Part shown: piece by piece, positions 46,865 through 55,775 of the stretch
Layout: the number at the start of each line of letters is the position of its first letter
Numbering within the stretch: position 1 is the first letter of the stretch
Assembly: GCF_003814915.1 (NCBI RefSeq)
Contig: NZ_RKQK01000002.1
Location: 373,184 to 437,183, forward strand
Length of the DNA stretch: 64,000 bases
Reading direction: 5' to 3'
From: Pacificibacter maritimus
Lineage (GTDB): Bacteria > Pseudomonadota > Alphaproteobacteria > Rhodobacterales > Rhodobacteraceae
Notes under the pieces: model-generated
Databases searched by the model: none
Told to the model about the DNA's origin: nothing
The model's input: the letters and a program-made list of their open reading frames with translations, nothing else
Translations under genes and position numbers: made by a program

Positions 46865-48028
46865 ATGGCCGCGATCACGAACATCAACGACCTCAAACGC
46901 CAACACAAACGGCGCACACCAAAGATGTTTTACGATTACTGTGAAAGCGGGTCTTGGACAGAACAGACATTTCGAGAAAACACAACAGATTTTGATCAAA
47001 TTCGGTTCAAGCAACGCGTGGCCGTGGACATGCAAGACCGCACGACCGCGACGAAAATGATCGGGCAAGATGTTGCCATGCCTGTCGCATTGGCACCCGT
47101 TGGATTGACTGGAATGCAATGCGCTGATGGTGAAATTAAAGCGGCAAAAGCTGCTGAAAAATTTGGCGTGCCGTTCACACTGTCAACAATGTCGGTCTGC
47201 TCGATAGAAGACGTTGCCAAACACACAACGAAACCGTTTTGGTTTCAACTCTATGTCATGCGAGATCAGGCTTTTTTAGAAAACATCATTCAGCGCGCTA
47301 AAGATGCAAAATGTTCCGCACTTGTTTTGACGCTTGATTTGCAAATTCTTGGTCAACGTCACAAGGATTTGAAAAACGGCCTGTCGGTTCCCTTGCGCCC
47401 TTCGGCGGGCAACATACTTGATGTGGCCACAAAATGGCGCTGGGGCATAGGGATGCTTCGCACGCAAAACAAGAGCTTTGGCAATATCGTTGGGCATGCA
47501 AAAGGCGTGAGCGATATGGGATCGTTGTTCACTTGGACGGCCGAACAATTTGATCTGCAACTCGACTGGGACAAAGTCGCAAAGATCAAAAAAATGTGGG
47601 GTGGCCCGCTCATTTTGAAAGGCATCATGGAACCAGAAGATGCGCGTAAAGCAGTCGAGGTGGGCGCAGATGCCATTGTCGTTTCGAACCATGGCGGACG
47701 CCAATTGGATGGGGCTCTTTCCTCAATCAAAATGCTCCCTGCAATTCTTGACGCAGTTGGGAACCAAATCGAAGTCCATATCGACAGTGGTATTCGGTCG
47801 GGTCAGGACGCCCTAAAGGCCATCGCGCTTGGTGCCAAAGGCACTTATATTGGGCGCGCTTACATTCATGGACTTGGCGCGAACGGCGAAACTGGGGTCA
47901 CCCAAGCCTTACAGATCATTCACAAAGAAATGGATACGACCATGGCGCTCTGTGGGCGAAGACACATCGAGACTATGGACAAAGATAACATTCTTGTGCC
48001 ACGCGACTTCTATGGTGATTGGGCCTAA
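46865..48028 (+). CDS. lldD: FMN-dependent L-lactate dehydrogenase
   Basis: 387 residues, a close match to LldD. It starts MAAITNINDLKRQHKRRTPK, has the MPVALAPVGLTGMQCADGE stretch, the catalytic His in VVSNHGGRQLDGALSS and the flavin-phosphate site in HIDSGIRSGQDALKAIALGA. It oxidises L-lactate to pyruvate at the membrane and feeds electrons to quinone. No lactate permease is adjacent. It is the second enzyme of this family in the window. Confidence 0.9.
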   Translation: MAAITNINDLKRQHKRRTPKMFYDYCESGSWTEQTFRENTTDFDQIRFKQRVAVDMQDRTTATKMIGQDVAMPVALAPVGLTGMQCADGEIKAAKAAEKFGVPFTLSTMSVCSIEDVAKHTTKPFWFQLYVMRDQAFLENIIQRAKDAKCSALVLTLDLQILGQRHKDLKNGLSVPLRPSAGNILDVATKWRWGIGMLRTQNKSFGNIVGHAKGVSDMGSLFTWTAEQFDLQLDWDKVAKIKKMWGGPLILKGIMEPEDARKAVEVGADAIVVSNHGGRQLDGALSSIKMLPAILDAVGNQIEVHIDSGIRSGQDALKAIALGAKGTYIGRAYIHGLGANGETGVTQALQIIHKEMDTTMALCGRRHIETMDKDNILVPRDFYGDWA

Positions 48029-48041
48029 ATTCCGCGCAGGC

Positions 48042-49208
48042 TCAGGCTGTATTCGCGAGGTAAGCCCGTCGCATTTGGACTGCGATCACGGCAGGAATGA
48101 TCACTGCGATCAGGATTGCGACAACGGCAAAGGCCACGCGCAATCCCCAGAGATCGGACACGAAACCGATCAGTGCGGGACCGACAAAGAACCCCGTGAA
48201 GCCAAAGAGCCACGCGCGCGAAATGGCGATTGCGCGTTGTTCACGGTGAACGAGCTTACCCAAAAGTGAATTGGCCGTTGGAACAATTACAGCCATCCCT
48301 GTTGCACATAGACCGATCCCGATTAAGGCGATGGTCTGGGTCGGCGCTAATGCAATTACCGTAGCCCCCAACATGCCCAAGATACCCGACCAGAACACGA
48401 TCCGTTCTTCGCCGAGTTTTTCTGTAAACACTTGCCCCAACAGACGGATGACACACATCACCAAACCTAATGTTGTTGGGCCGAAACTGCCTTCGCCTGG
48501 CGCGCTGCCCAGCTCGCGCTCCAAAAACAGCGCAGACCAAGATTCGATTGAATTTTCCCCCAAGAACGAAACAAAAAGCATCACTGCCACGAGTAAAATA
48601 AAGAACCACGGCAAACGTTTAGGGACAGGCTTCGCGGAGGCATCAGCCTCTACAGGTTGCCAATTACGTTCCCATGTGAAAACGCTCATAACCAACAAAA
48701 CACCCCCCATAGTGGGGAATATTTGGCTCGGTTCTAAGCCCACTTGCCGCAGTCCACCGCCAATCAAAGCAGACAAGCCGAAACACAGCGAAAACATCGC
48801 ATGATTGGCGTTCATTAGATGCAAACTGTGGCGTTCTTCCAATTCTGACAATCGCATATTGGTGCAGATATCAAAGCTTGCGACCCCTGCCCCCATGATG
48901 ATGAGGAACGTAAACAAGCTCAGCAAAGACTGTGCAAAAATAGGAAATTGCATAAGAATCGCGAGAACCAGTGCCAGAACAGGCAATAGAAACTTGCCGA
49001 GTGACTTAGAGAGTTTTGGGGCCATAAACATTGCGACCATCCCGCCGACTGCCGCCCCCATCAAAGCCAACCCAAATTGACTATCTGACGCCCCTGTTTG
49101 CGCTTTAATGTCAGGCACCATTGCGGCAAAGCAGCCCCAATAGATTCCAACACAACCCAACCCGAAAAAGGGCGCCCGCGACGCGTGAATGGCCTTGATG
49201 ATCGACAT
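48042..49208 (-). CDS. MFS transporter
   Basis: 388 residues from the ATG at 49208, preceded by GGGGAG; the frame is open to 49304 without a site. About 12 hydrophobic segments are visible, e.g. FFGLGCVGIYWGCFAAMVPD, LVAVMLFVSFLGENSIESWS and VAFAVVAILIAVIIPAVIAV. It is of the sugar/unknown-substrate MFS type (FucP/YbjJ-like). It converges with lldD, their ends 13 bp apart. Substrate unknown. Confidence 0.85.
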   Translation of the reverse strand: MSIIKAIHASRAPFFGLGCVGIYWGCFAAMVPDIKAQTGASDSQFGLALMGAAVGGMVAMFMAPKLSKSLGKFLLPVLALVLAILMQFPIFAQSLLSLFTFLIIMGAGVASFDICTNMRLSELEERHSLHLMNANHAMFSLCFGLSALIGGGLRQVGLEPSQIFPTMGGVLLVMSVFTWERNWQPVEADASAKPVPKRLPWFFILLVAVMLFVSFLGENSIESWSALFLERELGSAPGEGSFGPTTLGLVMCVIRLLGQVFTEKLGEERIVFWSGILGMLGATVIALAPTQTIALIGIGLCATGMAVIVPTANSLLGKLVHREQRAIAISRAWLFGFTGFFVGPALIGFVSDLWGLRVAFAVVAILIAVIIPAVIAVQMRRAYLANTA

Positions 49209-49424
49209 AATTCTCCCCGCCCCTTCATGTTGATCAAAGCGCTTGGATCCAGCTAAGGCAATGCACACCAGCGTACAATATGCGAGGGGCCCGCGCGAAG
49301 TCACTCTTTATGATCAGATGTTAAAAAAAGATCTTTCAATTTATCAGATTCTCACCTATACGCGCGACTTCACGCGGGTCTACAGCCTTGGAGGAGGCCC
49401 GCCCTAAAACATTGGAGAATTATT

Positions 49425-50057
49425 ATGGCTGGTCAGATTCCTGATTTTGTAGCCACGGAACGTACGGGGACAGGCAAGGGCGCCGCTCGTCAAGCACGTC
49501 GCGACGGCTTGGTTCCAGGTATCGTTTACGGTGGTGAAGCAGATCCTTTGCCGATCAACATCCCGTTCAACGTTTTGTTGAAGACTCTAAAACAGGGTCG
49601 CTTTTTGTCCACTTTGTTCAACCTAAAAGTTGAAGGTCAAGAAGACGTTCGTGTGATCTGTCGCGGTGTTCAGCGCCACGTTGTTAAAGATCTGCCAACA
49701 CACGTTGATTTCATGCGTCTAAAGCGCACTTCACGCATCAACCTTTTCATCCCTGTTGAGATTGTTGGCGAAGACGTAGCGCCTGGCATGAAAAAAGGTG
49801 GTGTTGTGACCCACGTTCGCACTGAGGTAGAACTCATGGTGACAGCTGGCGATATCCCTGAAAAAATCACTTTGGATGTCTCAAAAGGCAACCTTGGCGA
49901 TGTATACCACATCTCTGACGTGACATTGCCTGAAGGCACACGCCCTGTGATTGACCGCGATTTCGTGATTGCAAACATCACAGCGCCTGCTGGCTTGGCA
50001 TCTGCTGACGAAGACGATGCAGACGCGCCAGAAGCAGAAGCGGCAGAAGAAGCGTAA
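49425..50057 (+). CDS. rplY: 50S ribosomal protein L25 (CTC type)
   Basis: 210 residues. The L25 domain ([20 protein letters not shown] then [15 protein letters not shown]) is followed by the CTC-type beta domain ([20 protein letters not shown]) and an acidic Glu/Ala tail. It binds 5S rRNA. GGAG lies before the ATG. pth lies downstream, as in most alphaproteobacteria, but separated here by the convergent COG0523 gene. Confidence 0.95.
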   Translation: MAGQIPDFVATERTGTGKGAARQARRDGLVPGIVYGGEADPLPINIPFNVLLKTLKQGRFLSTLFNLKVEGQEDVRVICRGVQRHVVKDLPTHVDFMRLKRTSRINLFIPVEIVGEDVAPGMKKGGVVTHVRTEVELMVTAGDIPEKITLDVSKGNLGDVYHISDVTLPEGTRPVIDRDFVIANITAPAGLASADEDDADAPEAEAAEEA

Positions 50058-50083
50058 GTTTCCTTCCCTTCGAAAATTTTCAA

Positions 50084-50110
50084 AACGCGGTCCTTTCGGG
50101 CCGCGTTTTT
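50084..50110. terminator. rplY terminator
   Basis: AACGCGGtCC / GGgCCGCGTT hairpin followed by TTTTTATT on the plus strand. It lies 27 bp after rplY, in front of the convergent COG0523 gene end. Confidence 0.9.
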
Positions 50111-50122
50111 TATTGTCTGCGT

Positions 50123-51349
50123 TTATTGCGGCTGACGACGCCATTTGGGGAAGGGATCTGACATGTTTTTCCATGCCTCTGGTTCGAATGTTTCAGCCCC
50201 TTCAACAAGCGCTGCATCCAGCGCCTTAGTGATGGTCGCACGCTCCAACCCCGCGCCGATAAACACAAGCTCTTGGCGGCGATCACCAAACGGTTCTTGC
50301 CAATGATGATCAAGATAGGCCTGTGCCTGAGGCGTGTCTGGTCGGCGGTTCTGCGGAACGGTAGCCCACCACACACCCAGCGGCTTGATACTGCTTAGCG
50401 CGCCAGCCAAGGAGAACTCAGCCAGCCAATCTGGCTGCGTGGCAATCCAAAAGTGCCCCTTTGCACGCAAGACGCCCGGCAGGGGGCCATTGAGAACCGC
50501 GCTTAATTTTTCAGGATCAAATGGGCGGCGCGCGCGATAGACAAAAGATGAAATACCATATTCTTCTGTCTCGGGGATGTGATCTTCAAACCCGTAAAGT
50601 TCTTTGGCCCAAAGCGGGTGCTCTTGCGCCGCTTCAAAATTGAACAGACCTGTATCAAAGATATGTTCATGAGAGACTTTGCCGTAATCCGCCTCAACAA
50701 TCCGCGCATCTGGATTTAAAGCCACAACAATCTTACGCGCTGCATCCAGTTTATAAGATCCCGCATCGCTGGCCTTGTTAAGCACAATAACGTCAGCAAA
50801 TTCAATTTGCTCCACCAGTAAATCCACCAAGGTACGATTGTCGTCATCCCCCAAAGCTTCCCCTCGATCCTTGATGAAATCATGACTGGCATAATCTTTC
50901 AGCAGATTCACAGTATCAACCACAGTGACCATCGTATCGAGGCGGGCCACATCGGAGAGGCTGACATCAAATTCATCGCGAAAGTCAAAGGTCGCAGCAA
51001 CGGGCAGAGGTTCAGAAATGCCTGAGGATTCGATCAGCAAGTAATCAAAGCGGTCCTGCTGTGCCAAATTGCTAACCTCTTGCAGTAAATCATCACGTAA
51101 CGTGCAGCAAATACAGCCATTGGTCATTTCGACCAAAGTTTCTTCTGTGGTGCTTAGATTTGCGCCACCCTCTCGAATGAGGTCCGCGTCGATATTCACT
51201 TCGGACATATCGTTGACAATCACCGCCACACGACGACCATCTCGGTTGTTTAAGACCTCATTCAAAAGCGTCGTCTTTCCAGCACCTAGAAAGCCTGACA
51301 GGACCGTTACAGGCAAACGGTCTTTCAAAGGTGTCGCGGGAATTGGCAT
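50123..51349 (-). CDS. COG0523 (CobW-family) GTPase, likely zinc metallochaperone
   Basis: 408 residues. The P-loop [11 protein letters not shown] lies at about 18-28. The metal-binding CxCC motif (Cys79, Cys81, Cys82 in TNGCICCTL) is that of ZigA/ZagA zinc chaperones. The CobW C-terminal domain follows. A probable Zur operator lies about 95 bp upstream, which supports a role in zinc shortage. Some related proteins serve nitrile hydratase or cobalamin synthesis, but no such genes are here. Confidence 0.88.
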   Translation of the reverse strand: MPIPATPLKDRLPVTVLSGFLGAGKTTLLNEVLNNRDGRRVAVIVNDMSEVNIDADLIREGGANLSTTEETLVEMTNGCICCTLRDDLLQEVSNLAQQDRFDYLLIESSGISEPLPVAATFDFRDEFDVSLSDVARLDTMVTVVDTVNLLKDYASHDFIKDRGEALGDDDNRTLVDLLVEQIEFADVIVLNKASDAGSYKLDAARKIVVALNPDARIVEADYGKVSHEHIFDTGLFNFEAAQEHPLWAKELYGFEDHIPETEEYGISSFVYRARRPFDPEKLSAVLNGPLPGVLRAKGHFWIATQPDWLAEFSLAGALSSIKPLGVWWATVPQNRRPDTPQAQAYLDHHWQEPFGDRRQELVFIGAGLERATITKALDAALVEGAETFEPEAWKNMSDPFPKWRRQPQ

Positions 51350-51442
51350 ATCGTATGGCCTTTTCTGTATGGTTGTTTGTGCGCATCACTGTCGCGCGAA
51401 CTAAATCGCAAGTAGGGACTTACATAGCCGCCCATGCAATAA

Positions 51443-51463
51443 TTGTTATGTTATAACGTATCA
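51443..51463. promoter_or_regulatory. probable Zur box
   Basis: The sequence TTGTTATGTTATAACGTATCA has a near-palindromic core ATGTTATAACGT, close to known Zur operators (TGTTATA-type). It lies upstream of the COG0523 zinc gene on the minus strand. Confidence 0.6.
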
Positions 51464-51535
51464 TATCCAAACTGAAATCAGGACACAAGACAGAAATAGC
51501 TTTAGACCGACATCAAGCGATTTAGTGATCACTGG

Positions 51536-51637
51536 GTGAAGGGTCAGCACCAATCTTCGGTTTGGCCATGGTTCGGAAATCCCCTATGGCCTGATGCGCC
51601 GCCATGGCCTAAAACGGCTACAAACAGGAGACCTCAC
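51536..51637 (+). other. Trp-rich open segment in frame with pth
   Basis: A GTG-started frame runs straight into pth for 34 codons and contains VWPWFGNPLWP then PPWP, with four tryptophans. GGCCATGG and CCATGGCC near its ends form an inverted repeat. No ribosome site precedes the GTG. It might be a leader or a lineage-specific extension; the pth start at 51638 has a much better site. Confidence 0.3.
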
Positions 51638-52339
51638 ATGAAGCTTTTTGTCGGCCTCGGAAACCCCGGTGCGAAATATGCAGGCAATCGCCACAACATC
51701 GGGTTTATGGTGCTCGACCGTCTGGCCGAAAATGGCTTTGCGCCGTGGCGTGCAAAATTTCAAGGCAAAGTGACTGAAGGCAAACTTGGCGCTGAAAAGG
51801 TCATCTTGCTAAAACCTGAAACCTTTATGAACCTGTCAGGGCAATCTGTCGGCGAAGCGATGCGGTTTTACAAGCTCACGCCTGCCGATGTGATCGTGTT
51901 TCATGACGAGTTGGACTTGGCCCCCGGAAAGGCGCGGGTCAAAACCGGTGGCGGCCATGCGGGCCACAATGGCTTGCGCTCGATTCACCAACACATCGGC
52001 GCAGAATATGACCGCGTGCGCTTGGGTATCGGCCACCCCGGACACAAAGATCGCGTTGCGGGCTATGTACTATCAGATTTCGCAAAGGCCGACGAAAACT
52101 GGCTAGATGATTTGATCCGCGGATGTGTGGATGGGGCCGCAGATTTAGCAGCGGGCGAGAACGCCAAATTTGGCAATGCAGTCGGCCTGCGGGTGAACCC
52201 ACCACGCTCCTCAACAGGCACCAAGCCACAAGGACCTAAAGGCATACGCCAAGCGCCGACACCACGCCCAGATAAGCCTGCCCCCCCTGCCCCTGACAGC
52301 CGCAGCCCTTTTGAAAAATTGAAAGACAAATTCAAATGA
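51638..52339 (+). CDS. pth: peptidyl-tRNA hydrolase
   Basis: 233 residues from the ATG at 51638 (CAGGAG upstream). It has the family start MKLFVGLGNPGAKYAGNRHN with catalytic His19, then FMNLSGQSVGEAMRF and FHDELDLAPGKARVKTGGGH. It frees tRNA from stalled peptides. About 40 extra C-terminal residues, Pro/Lys-rich (KGIRQAPTPRPDKPAPPAPD), exceed the E. coli length; this tail is common in Rhodobacterales. Confidence 0.95.
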   Translation: MKLFVGLGNPGAKYAGNRHNIGFMVLDRLAENGFAPWRAKFQGKVTEGKLGAEKVILLKPETFMNLSGQSVGEAMRFYKLTPADVIVFHDELDLAPGKARVKTGGGHAGHNGLRSIHQHIGAEYDRVRLGIGHPGHKDRVAGYVLSDFAKADENWLDDLIRGCVDGAADLAAGENAKFGNAVGLRVNPPRSSTGTKPQGPKGIRQAPTPRPDKPAPPAPDSRSPFEKLKDKFK

Positions 52340-52716
52340 TCACACCTGATGACAGTGTAAATGTATTGGGCGGAGCTTTGGGCCTATGCTCTACAGCCCC
52401 CGTGACTGGGTTCTTTCGTGACGGCACCTGCAACACCTGCGCTCAAGACACTGGGTCGCACACAGTCTGCGCCGTGATGACAGATGAGTTCTTGGCGTTT
52501 TCCAAATATGTCGGCAATGATTTATCGACGCCTCGCCCTGAATTCGGCTTTGACGGTTTAAAGGCTGGGGATGCGTGGTGTCTTTGCGCCAGTCGGTTTC
52601 TACAGGCACATGATGAAGGCTGCGCGCCCAAAGTAAAGCTAGCCTGCACACATAAGCGCGCGCTTGATATCGTGCCACTAGAGGTGCTGAAGCAGCACGC
52701 AATTGACCCCGCCTAA
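52336..52716 (+). CDS. DUF2237 family protein
   Basis: 126 residues. DUF2237 signatures are seen: NVLGGALGLCSTAPVTGFFR then DGTCNTC, the VCAVMTDEFLAFSKYVGNDL stretch and GDAWCLCASRF. Several conserved cysteines suggest metal or redox chemistry; function unknown. Its ATG overlaps the pth stop (ATGA), so it is coupled to pth. Confidence 0.9.
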   Translation: MITPDDSVNVLGGALGLCSTAPVTGFFRDGTCNTCAQDTGSHTVCAVMTDEFLAFSKYVGNDLSTPRPEFGFDGLKAGDAWCLCASRFLQAHDEGCAPKVKLACTHKRALDIVPLEVLKQHAIDPA

Positions 52717-52724
52717 ATAGAAAA

Positions 52725-52745
52725 CGCGAGGGTTTGCCCCTCGCG
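52725..52745. terminator. shared terminator of the DUF2237 gene and trpB
   Basis: CGCGAGGG / CCCTCGCG hairpin with a TTTGC loop, followed on the minus strand by TTTTCTATTT. It serves trpB and possibly the convergent DUF2237 gene. Confidence 0.8.
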
Positions 52746-52772
52746 CTCATGACTGTTTCAATGTCGAAACCG

Positions 52773-54020
52773 TTATTCGGAATCGCGGCCTTCTGCGCCC
52801 ATTTCGATACCCAAATGACGCGCCACCGTGAAGATGTCTTTGTCTCCGCGCCCGCACATATTCATGACAATGATATGATCTTTGGGCAAAGTTGGCGCAA
52901 TTTTCATCACGTGCGCCAGCGCGTGCGAAGGTTCAAGGGCGGGAATTATACCTTCGGTGCGGCATGAGAATTGGAATGCGTCAAGCGCTTCTTTGTCGGT
53001 GATCGACACGTATTCCGCGCGTTTCGTGTCATGCAACCATGAATGCTCTGGCCCGATACCTGGGTAATCAAGACCAGCAGAAATTGAAAAACCTTCCAGA
53101 ATTTGACCATCATCGTCTTGCAAAAGATATGTCAAATTGCCGTGTAGCACACCAGGACGCCCACCTGTGAGGGACGCACAATGTTCCATTTTTGCATTCA
53201 CGCCCTTGCCGCCAGCTTCGACACCAATGATGCGAACGCTTTCGTCATCAAGGAAGGGGTAGAATAACCCCATTGCGTTAGACCCACCGCCGATAGCTGC
53301 GATGACAGTGTCAGGCAGGCGGCCCTCGCCTTCGTGTTCGGGCAACTGCCAGCGCACTTCTTTACCAATAATCGATTGGAAATCACGCACCATCGCGGGG
53401 TAAGGGTGTGGTCCTGCAACGGTGCCAATACAGTAGAAAGTGTTGTCTACATTGGTCACCCAGTCGCGCAAACCGTCATTCATCGCATCTTTTAGCGTGC
53501 CACGGCCTGATGTCACGGGCACCACTTCAGCGCCAAGCAACTTCATACGAAACACATTTGGCGCTTGGCGTTCGACGTCATGCGCCCCCATGTAGATTAC
53601 ACATTCCAAGCCGAATTTGGCACAGACGGTCGCTGTGGCCACACCGTGCTGCCCTGCACCTGTTTCGGCGATAATACGGGTTTTACCCATGCGACGCGCC
53701 AGAATGATCTGACCAAGCACGTTATTGATTTTATGGGCGCCTGTGTGGTTCAATTCATCACGCTTGAGATAAATCTTGGCGCCACCAAGTTCTTCCGTCA
53801 TGTTTTGCGCAAAATATAGCGGGCTTGGACGGCCAACGTAATGTTTCCACAGGTCATCCATTTCCGCCCAAAATGTCGGATCGGTTTTGGCTTTTTCGAA
53901 CTCTTCCTCAAGACTGAGGATCAAAGGCATCAAGGTTTCGGACACAAAGCGCCCACCGTAATTGCCAAAGCGGCCTTTTTCATCTGGGCCGTTCATAAAG
54001 CTATTGAAAAGATCGTTCAT
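52773..54020 (-). CDS. trpB: tryptophan synthase beta chain
   Basis: 415 residues from the ATG at 54020, preceded by GGGAG; the frame is open to 54068. The PLP Lys97 is in [13 protein letters not shown] and the Glu-containing [11 protein letters not shown] follows. It condenses indole with serine. It belongs to the trpF-trpB cluster; trpF lies 131 bp upstream. Confidence 0.96.
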   Translation of the reverse strand: MNDLFNSFMNGPDEKGRFGNYGGRFVSETLMPLILSLEEEFEKAKTDPTFWAEMDDLWKHYVGRPSPLYFAQNMTEELGGAKIYLKRDELNHTGAHKINNVLGQIILARRMGKTRIIAETGAGQHGVATATVCAKFGLECVIYMGAHDVERQAPNVFRMKLLGAEVVPVTSGRGTLKDAMNDGLRDWVTNVDNTFYCIGTVAGPHPYPAMVRDFQSIIGKEVRWQLPEHEGEGRLPDTVIAAIGGGSNAMGLFYPFLDDESVRIIGVEAGGKGVNAKMEHCASLTGGRPGVLHGNLTYLLQDDDGQILEGFSISAGLDYPGIGPEHSWLHDTKRAEYVSITDKEALDAFQFSCRTEGIIPALEPSHALAHVMKIAPTLPKDHIIVMNMCGRGDKDIFTVARHLGIEMGAEGRDSE

Positions 54021-54151
54021 CTTGAGGCTCCCTTGCACGAGAAATCTAGGCCACATCACGGCCTTCAAAGGTGCAATTATCTAACTGTCACATTGGATGT
54101 AGCGCAGTGGTCTAGGCTGGTAAAGCGGTGCGGCTGCTTTGGCCTGTATTT

Positions 54152-54793
54152 TCATGCTGCGCGAATGGCATCGATAAAGGCTTTGATCTTTTTGGGGTCT
54201 TTCACCCCCGGCGCGCTTTCAACGCCAGAGGAAACATCAACCTGTTTCGCCCCCGTCAATTGAATGGCCTGCACAACGTTTTCAGGCGTTAACCCCCCCG
54301 CCAACATCCATGGTGCGTTCCAGCCGCGCTTAGAAATCAATCGCCAATCAAAGGCCAAGCCATTACCACCGGGCAATGCAGCGCCTTTTGGGGCTTTCGC
54401 ATCGACCAAAACCTGATCACTCACCAGCCCATAAGCATCGAGCGCTTTCACATCCTGCGGGGATGACACCCCAACGGCTTTCATCACTGGCAAGCCATAG
54501 CGCGCACGGATAGCTTTGACCCGTTCAAGATCCTCTGATCCGTGCAATTGCAAGATATCGATCGGCACTGTGTCTGTCAGCTGGTCCAATGCCTCATCGG
54601 TTGAATTGACCACCAAGGCGACCTTGGCCACGCCAACGGGTACATCCAAAGCAAGATCACGCGCCAGTTCCAGCGACACATTTCGGGGCGACTTAGGGAA
54701 AAACACGAACCCCAAATATTGCGCCCCCGCAGCAACGGCAGCTTCACTGGACTGCTGGGAGTTTATCCCGCAAATCTTAACGCGCGTATCCAT
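54152..54793 (-). CDS. trpF: phosphoribosylanthranilate isomerase
   Basis: 213 residues. The N-terminus MDTRVKICGINSQQSSEAAV has the catalytic Cys8, and the phosphate-binding LAGGLTPENV is near the end. It converts PRA to CdRP in tryptophan synthesis. It lies between the LapA-type gene (32 bp upstream) and trpB. Confidence 0.95.
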   Translation of the reverse strand: MDTRVKICGINSQQSSEAAVAAGAQYLGFVFFPKSPRNVSLELARDLALDVPVGVAKVALVVNSTDEALDQLTDTVPIDILQLHGSEDLERVKAIRARYGLPVMKAVGVSSPQDVKALDAYGLVSDQVLVDAKAPKGAALPGGNGLAFDWRLISKRGWNAPWMLAGGLTPENVVQAIQLTGAKQVDVSSGVESAPGVKDPKKIKAFIDAIRAA

Positions 54794-54825
54794 ATTTAGC
54801 CTTAAATCGCTGAAGTCGTTTTAGT

Positions 54826-55173
54826 TTAAGTGTCGAGCAATGCGAGCACTTCGTCGCCTTCGTCTTTTGCTTTCGCAACTTTCAGCTTTGACACTTCGCG
54901 TGCCAAGGCATCTTTTTCGCGGCGGTGCTTGCTGGCAGCAGCACGGTGTTTGTACTCGCGCATGTATTCCCAAACAAAGCCGATCAAAAGCCCCGCGATG
55001 ATAGCACCAAAAATGACGACAAACAGTGGCAGGGAAATCGAATAGGCGATCCCCAAATAGTCGGCCATTTCAGCAGGCAAAAGGTTCAGAGTGACCTCGG
55101 CACGATTGGCCAAAGCAATCGTGATAAGCGCAACCGCAAGGGCTGCGAGAAAAACATAACGGATGGTGCGCAT
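54826..55173 (-). CDS. LapA-type membrane protein (DUF1049)
   Basis: 115 residues with two membrane helices (IRYVFLAALAVALITIALAN and LPLFVVIFGAIIAGLLIGFV) followed by a charged coiled tail (HRREKDALAREVSKLKVAKA). It is the usual partner between ihfB and trpF in this group. In E. coli LapA influences lipopolysaccharide assembly; the same role here is not established. Confidence 0.88.
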   Translation of the reverse strand: MRTIRYVFLAALAVALITIALANRAEVTLNLLPAEMADYLGIAYSISLPLFVVIFGAIIAGLLIGFVWEYMREYKHRAAASKHRREKDALAREVSKLKVAKAKDEGDEVLALLDT

Positions 55174-55183
55174 CGGGCGCTCC

Positions 55184-55465
55184 TTACTCTTCGTTCAAAC
55201 GATCGCGGAGAAGTTTACCTGTTTTGAAAAACGGCACATGTTTTTCTTCAACGGGCACACTTTCACCAGTGCGGGGGTTACGCCCCATTCTGGCATCTCG
55301 TTTCTTGACAGAAAAGGCGCCAAATCCGCGCAGTTCAACGCGATCACCTTTTGCCATAGCGTCGATAATCTCTTCAAAGATCGTATTCACGATCCGCTCG
55401 ACATCCCGTTGATACAAATGTGGGTTGTCGTCTGCGATCTTCTGAATGAGTTCAGATCGGATCAT
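55184..55465 (-). CDS. ihfB: integration host factor subunit beta
   Basis: 93 residues from the ATG at 55465 ([20 protein letters not shown]); the open frame continues to 55519. The DNA-bending beta-arm [20 protein letters not shown] carries the intercalating Pro. It bends DNA with IHF-alpha and also acts in phage-type recombination. The lapA-type gene follows after 10 bp. Confidence 0.96.
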   Translation of the reverse strand: MIRSELIQKIADDNPHLYQRDVERIVNTIFEEIIDAMAKGDRVELRGFGAFSVKKRDARMGRNPRTGESVPVEEKHVPFFKTGKLLRDRLNEE

Positions 55466-55716
55466 GAAGTATCCCCCTAAAAGTTTGGCCTTTGGCCTTT
55501 GTAGTTCAGCAAGCTGCAAAGACTATAGGACGCGAATTTCCATCGTGAAATAGTTTCCTTGACCTTCGAGTCGAATTTTTTGCCTTTGATACGCTTAGCT
55601 TACCCCAAAATACTTAATTTACGCACTTTTTATTGGACGGAAGGACATGGAATCCAAATTTTGGTCTTTTTTATCAAGGTGATGCGAATCGCACAGCCGC
55701 ACAATGGCACATAGAA

Positions 55717-55748
55717 AAACGGCCCCGTGCAGAACACGAGGCCGTTTA
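55717..55748 (-). terminator. rpsA terminator
   Basis: AAACGGCC(T)CGTG / CACG(G)GGCCGTTT stem followed on the minus strand by TTTTTC. It lies 27 bp past the rpsA stop. Confidence 0.92.
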
Positions 55749-55775
55749 GGGTCGTCAGATTAACGCAGTTTGCGC

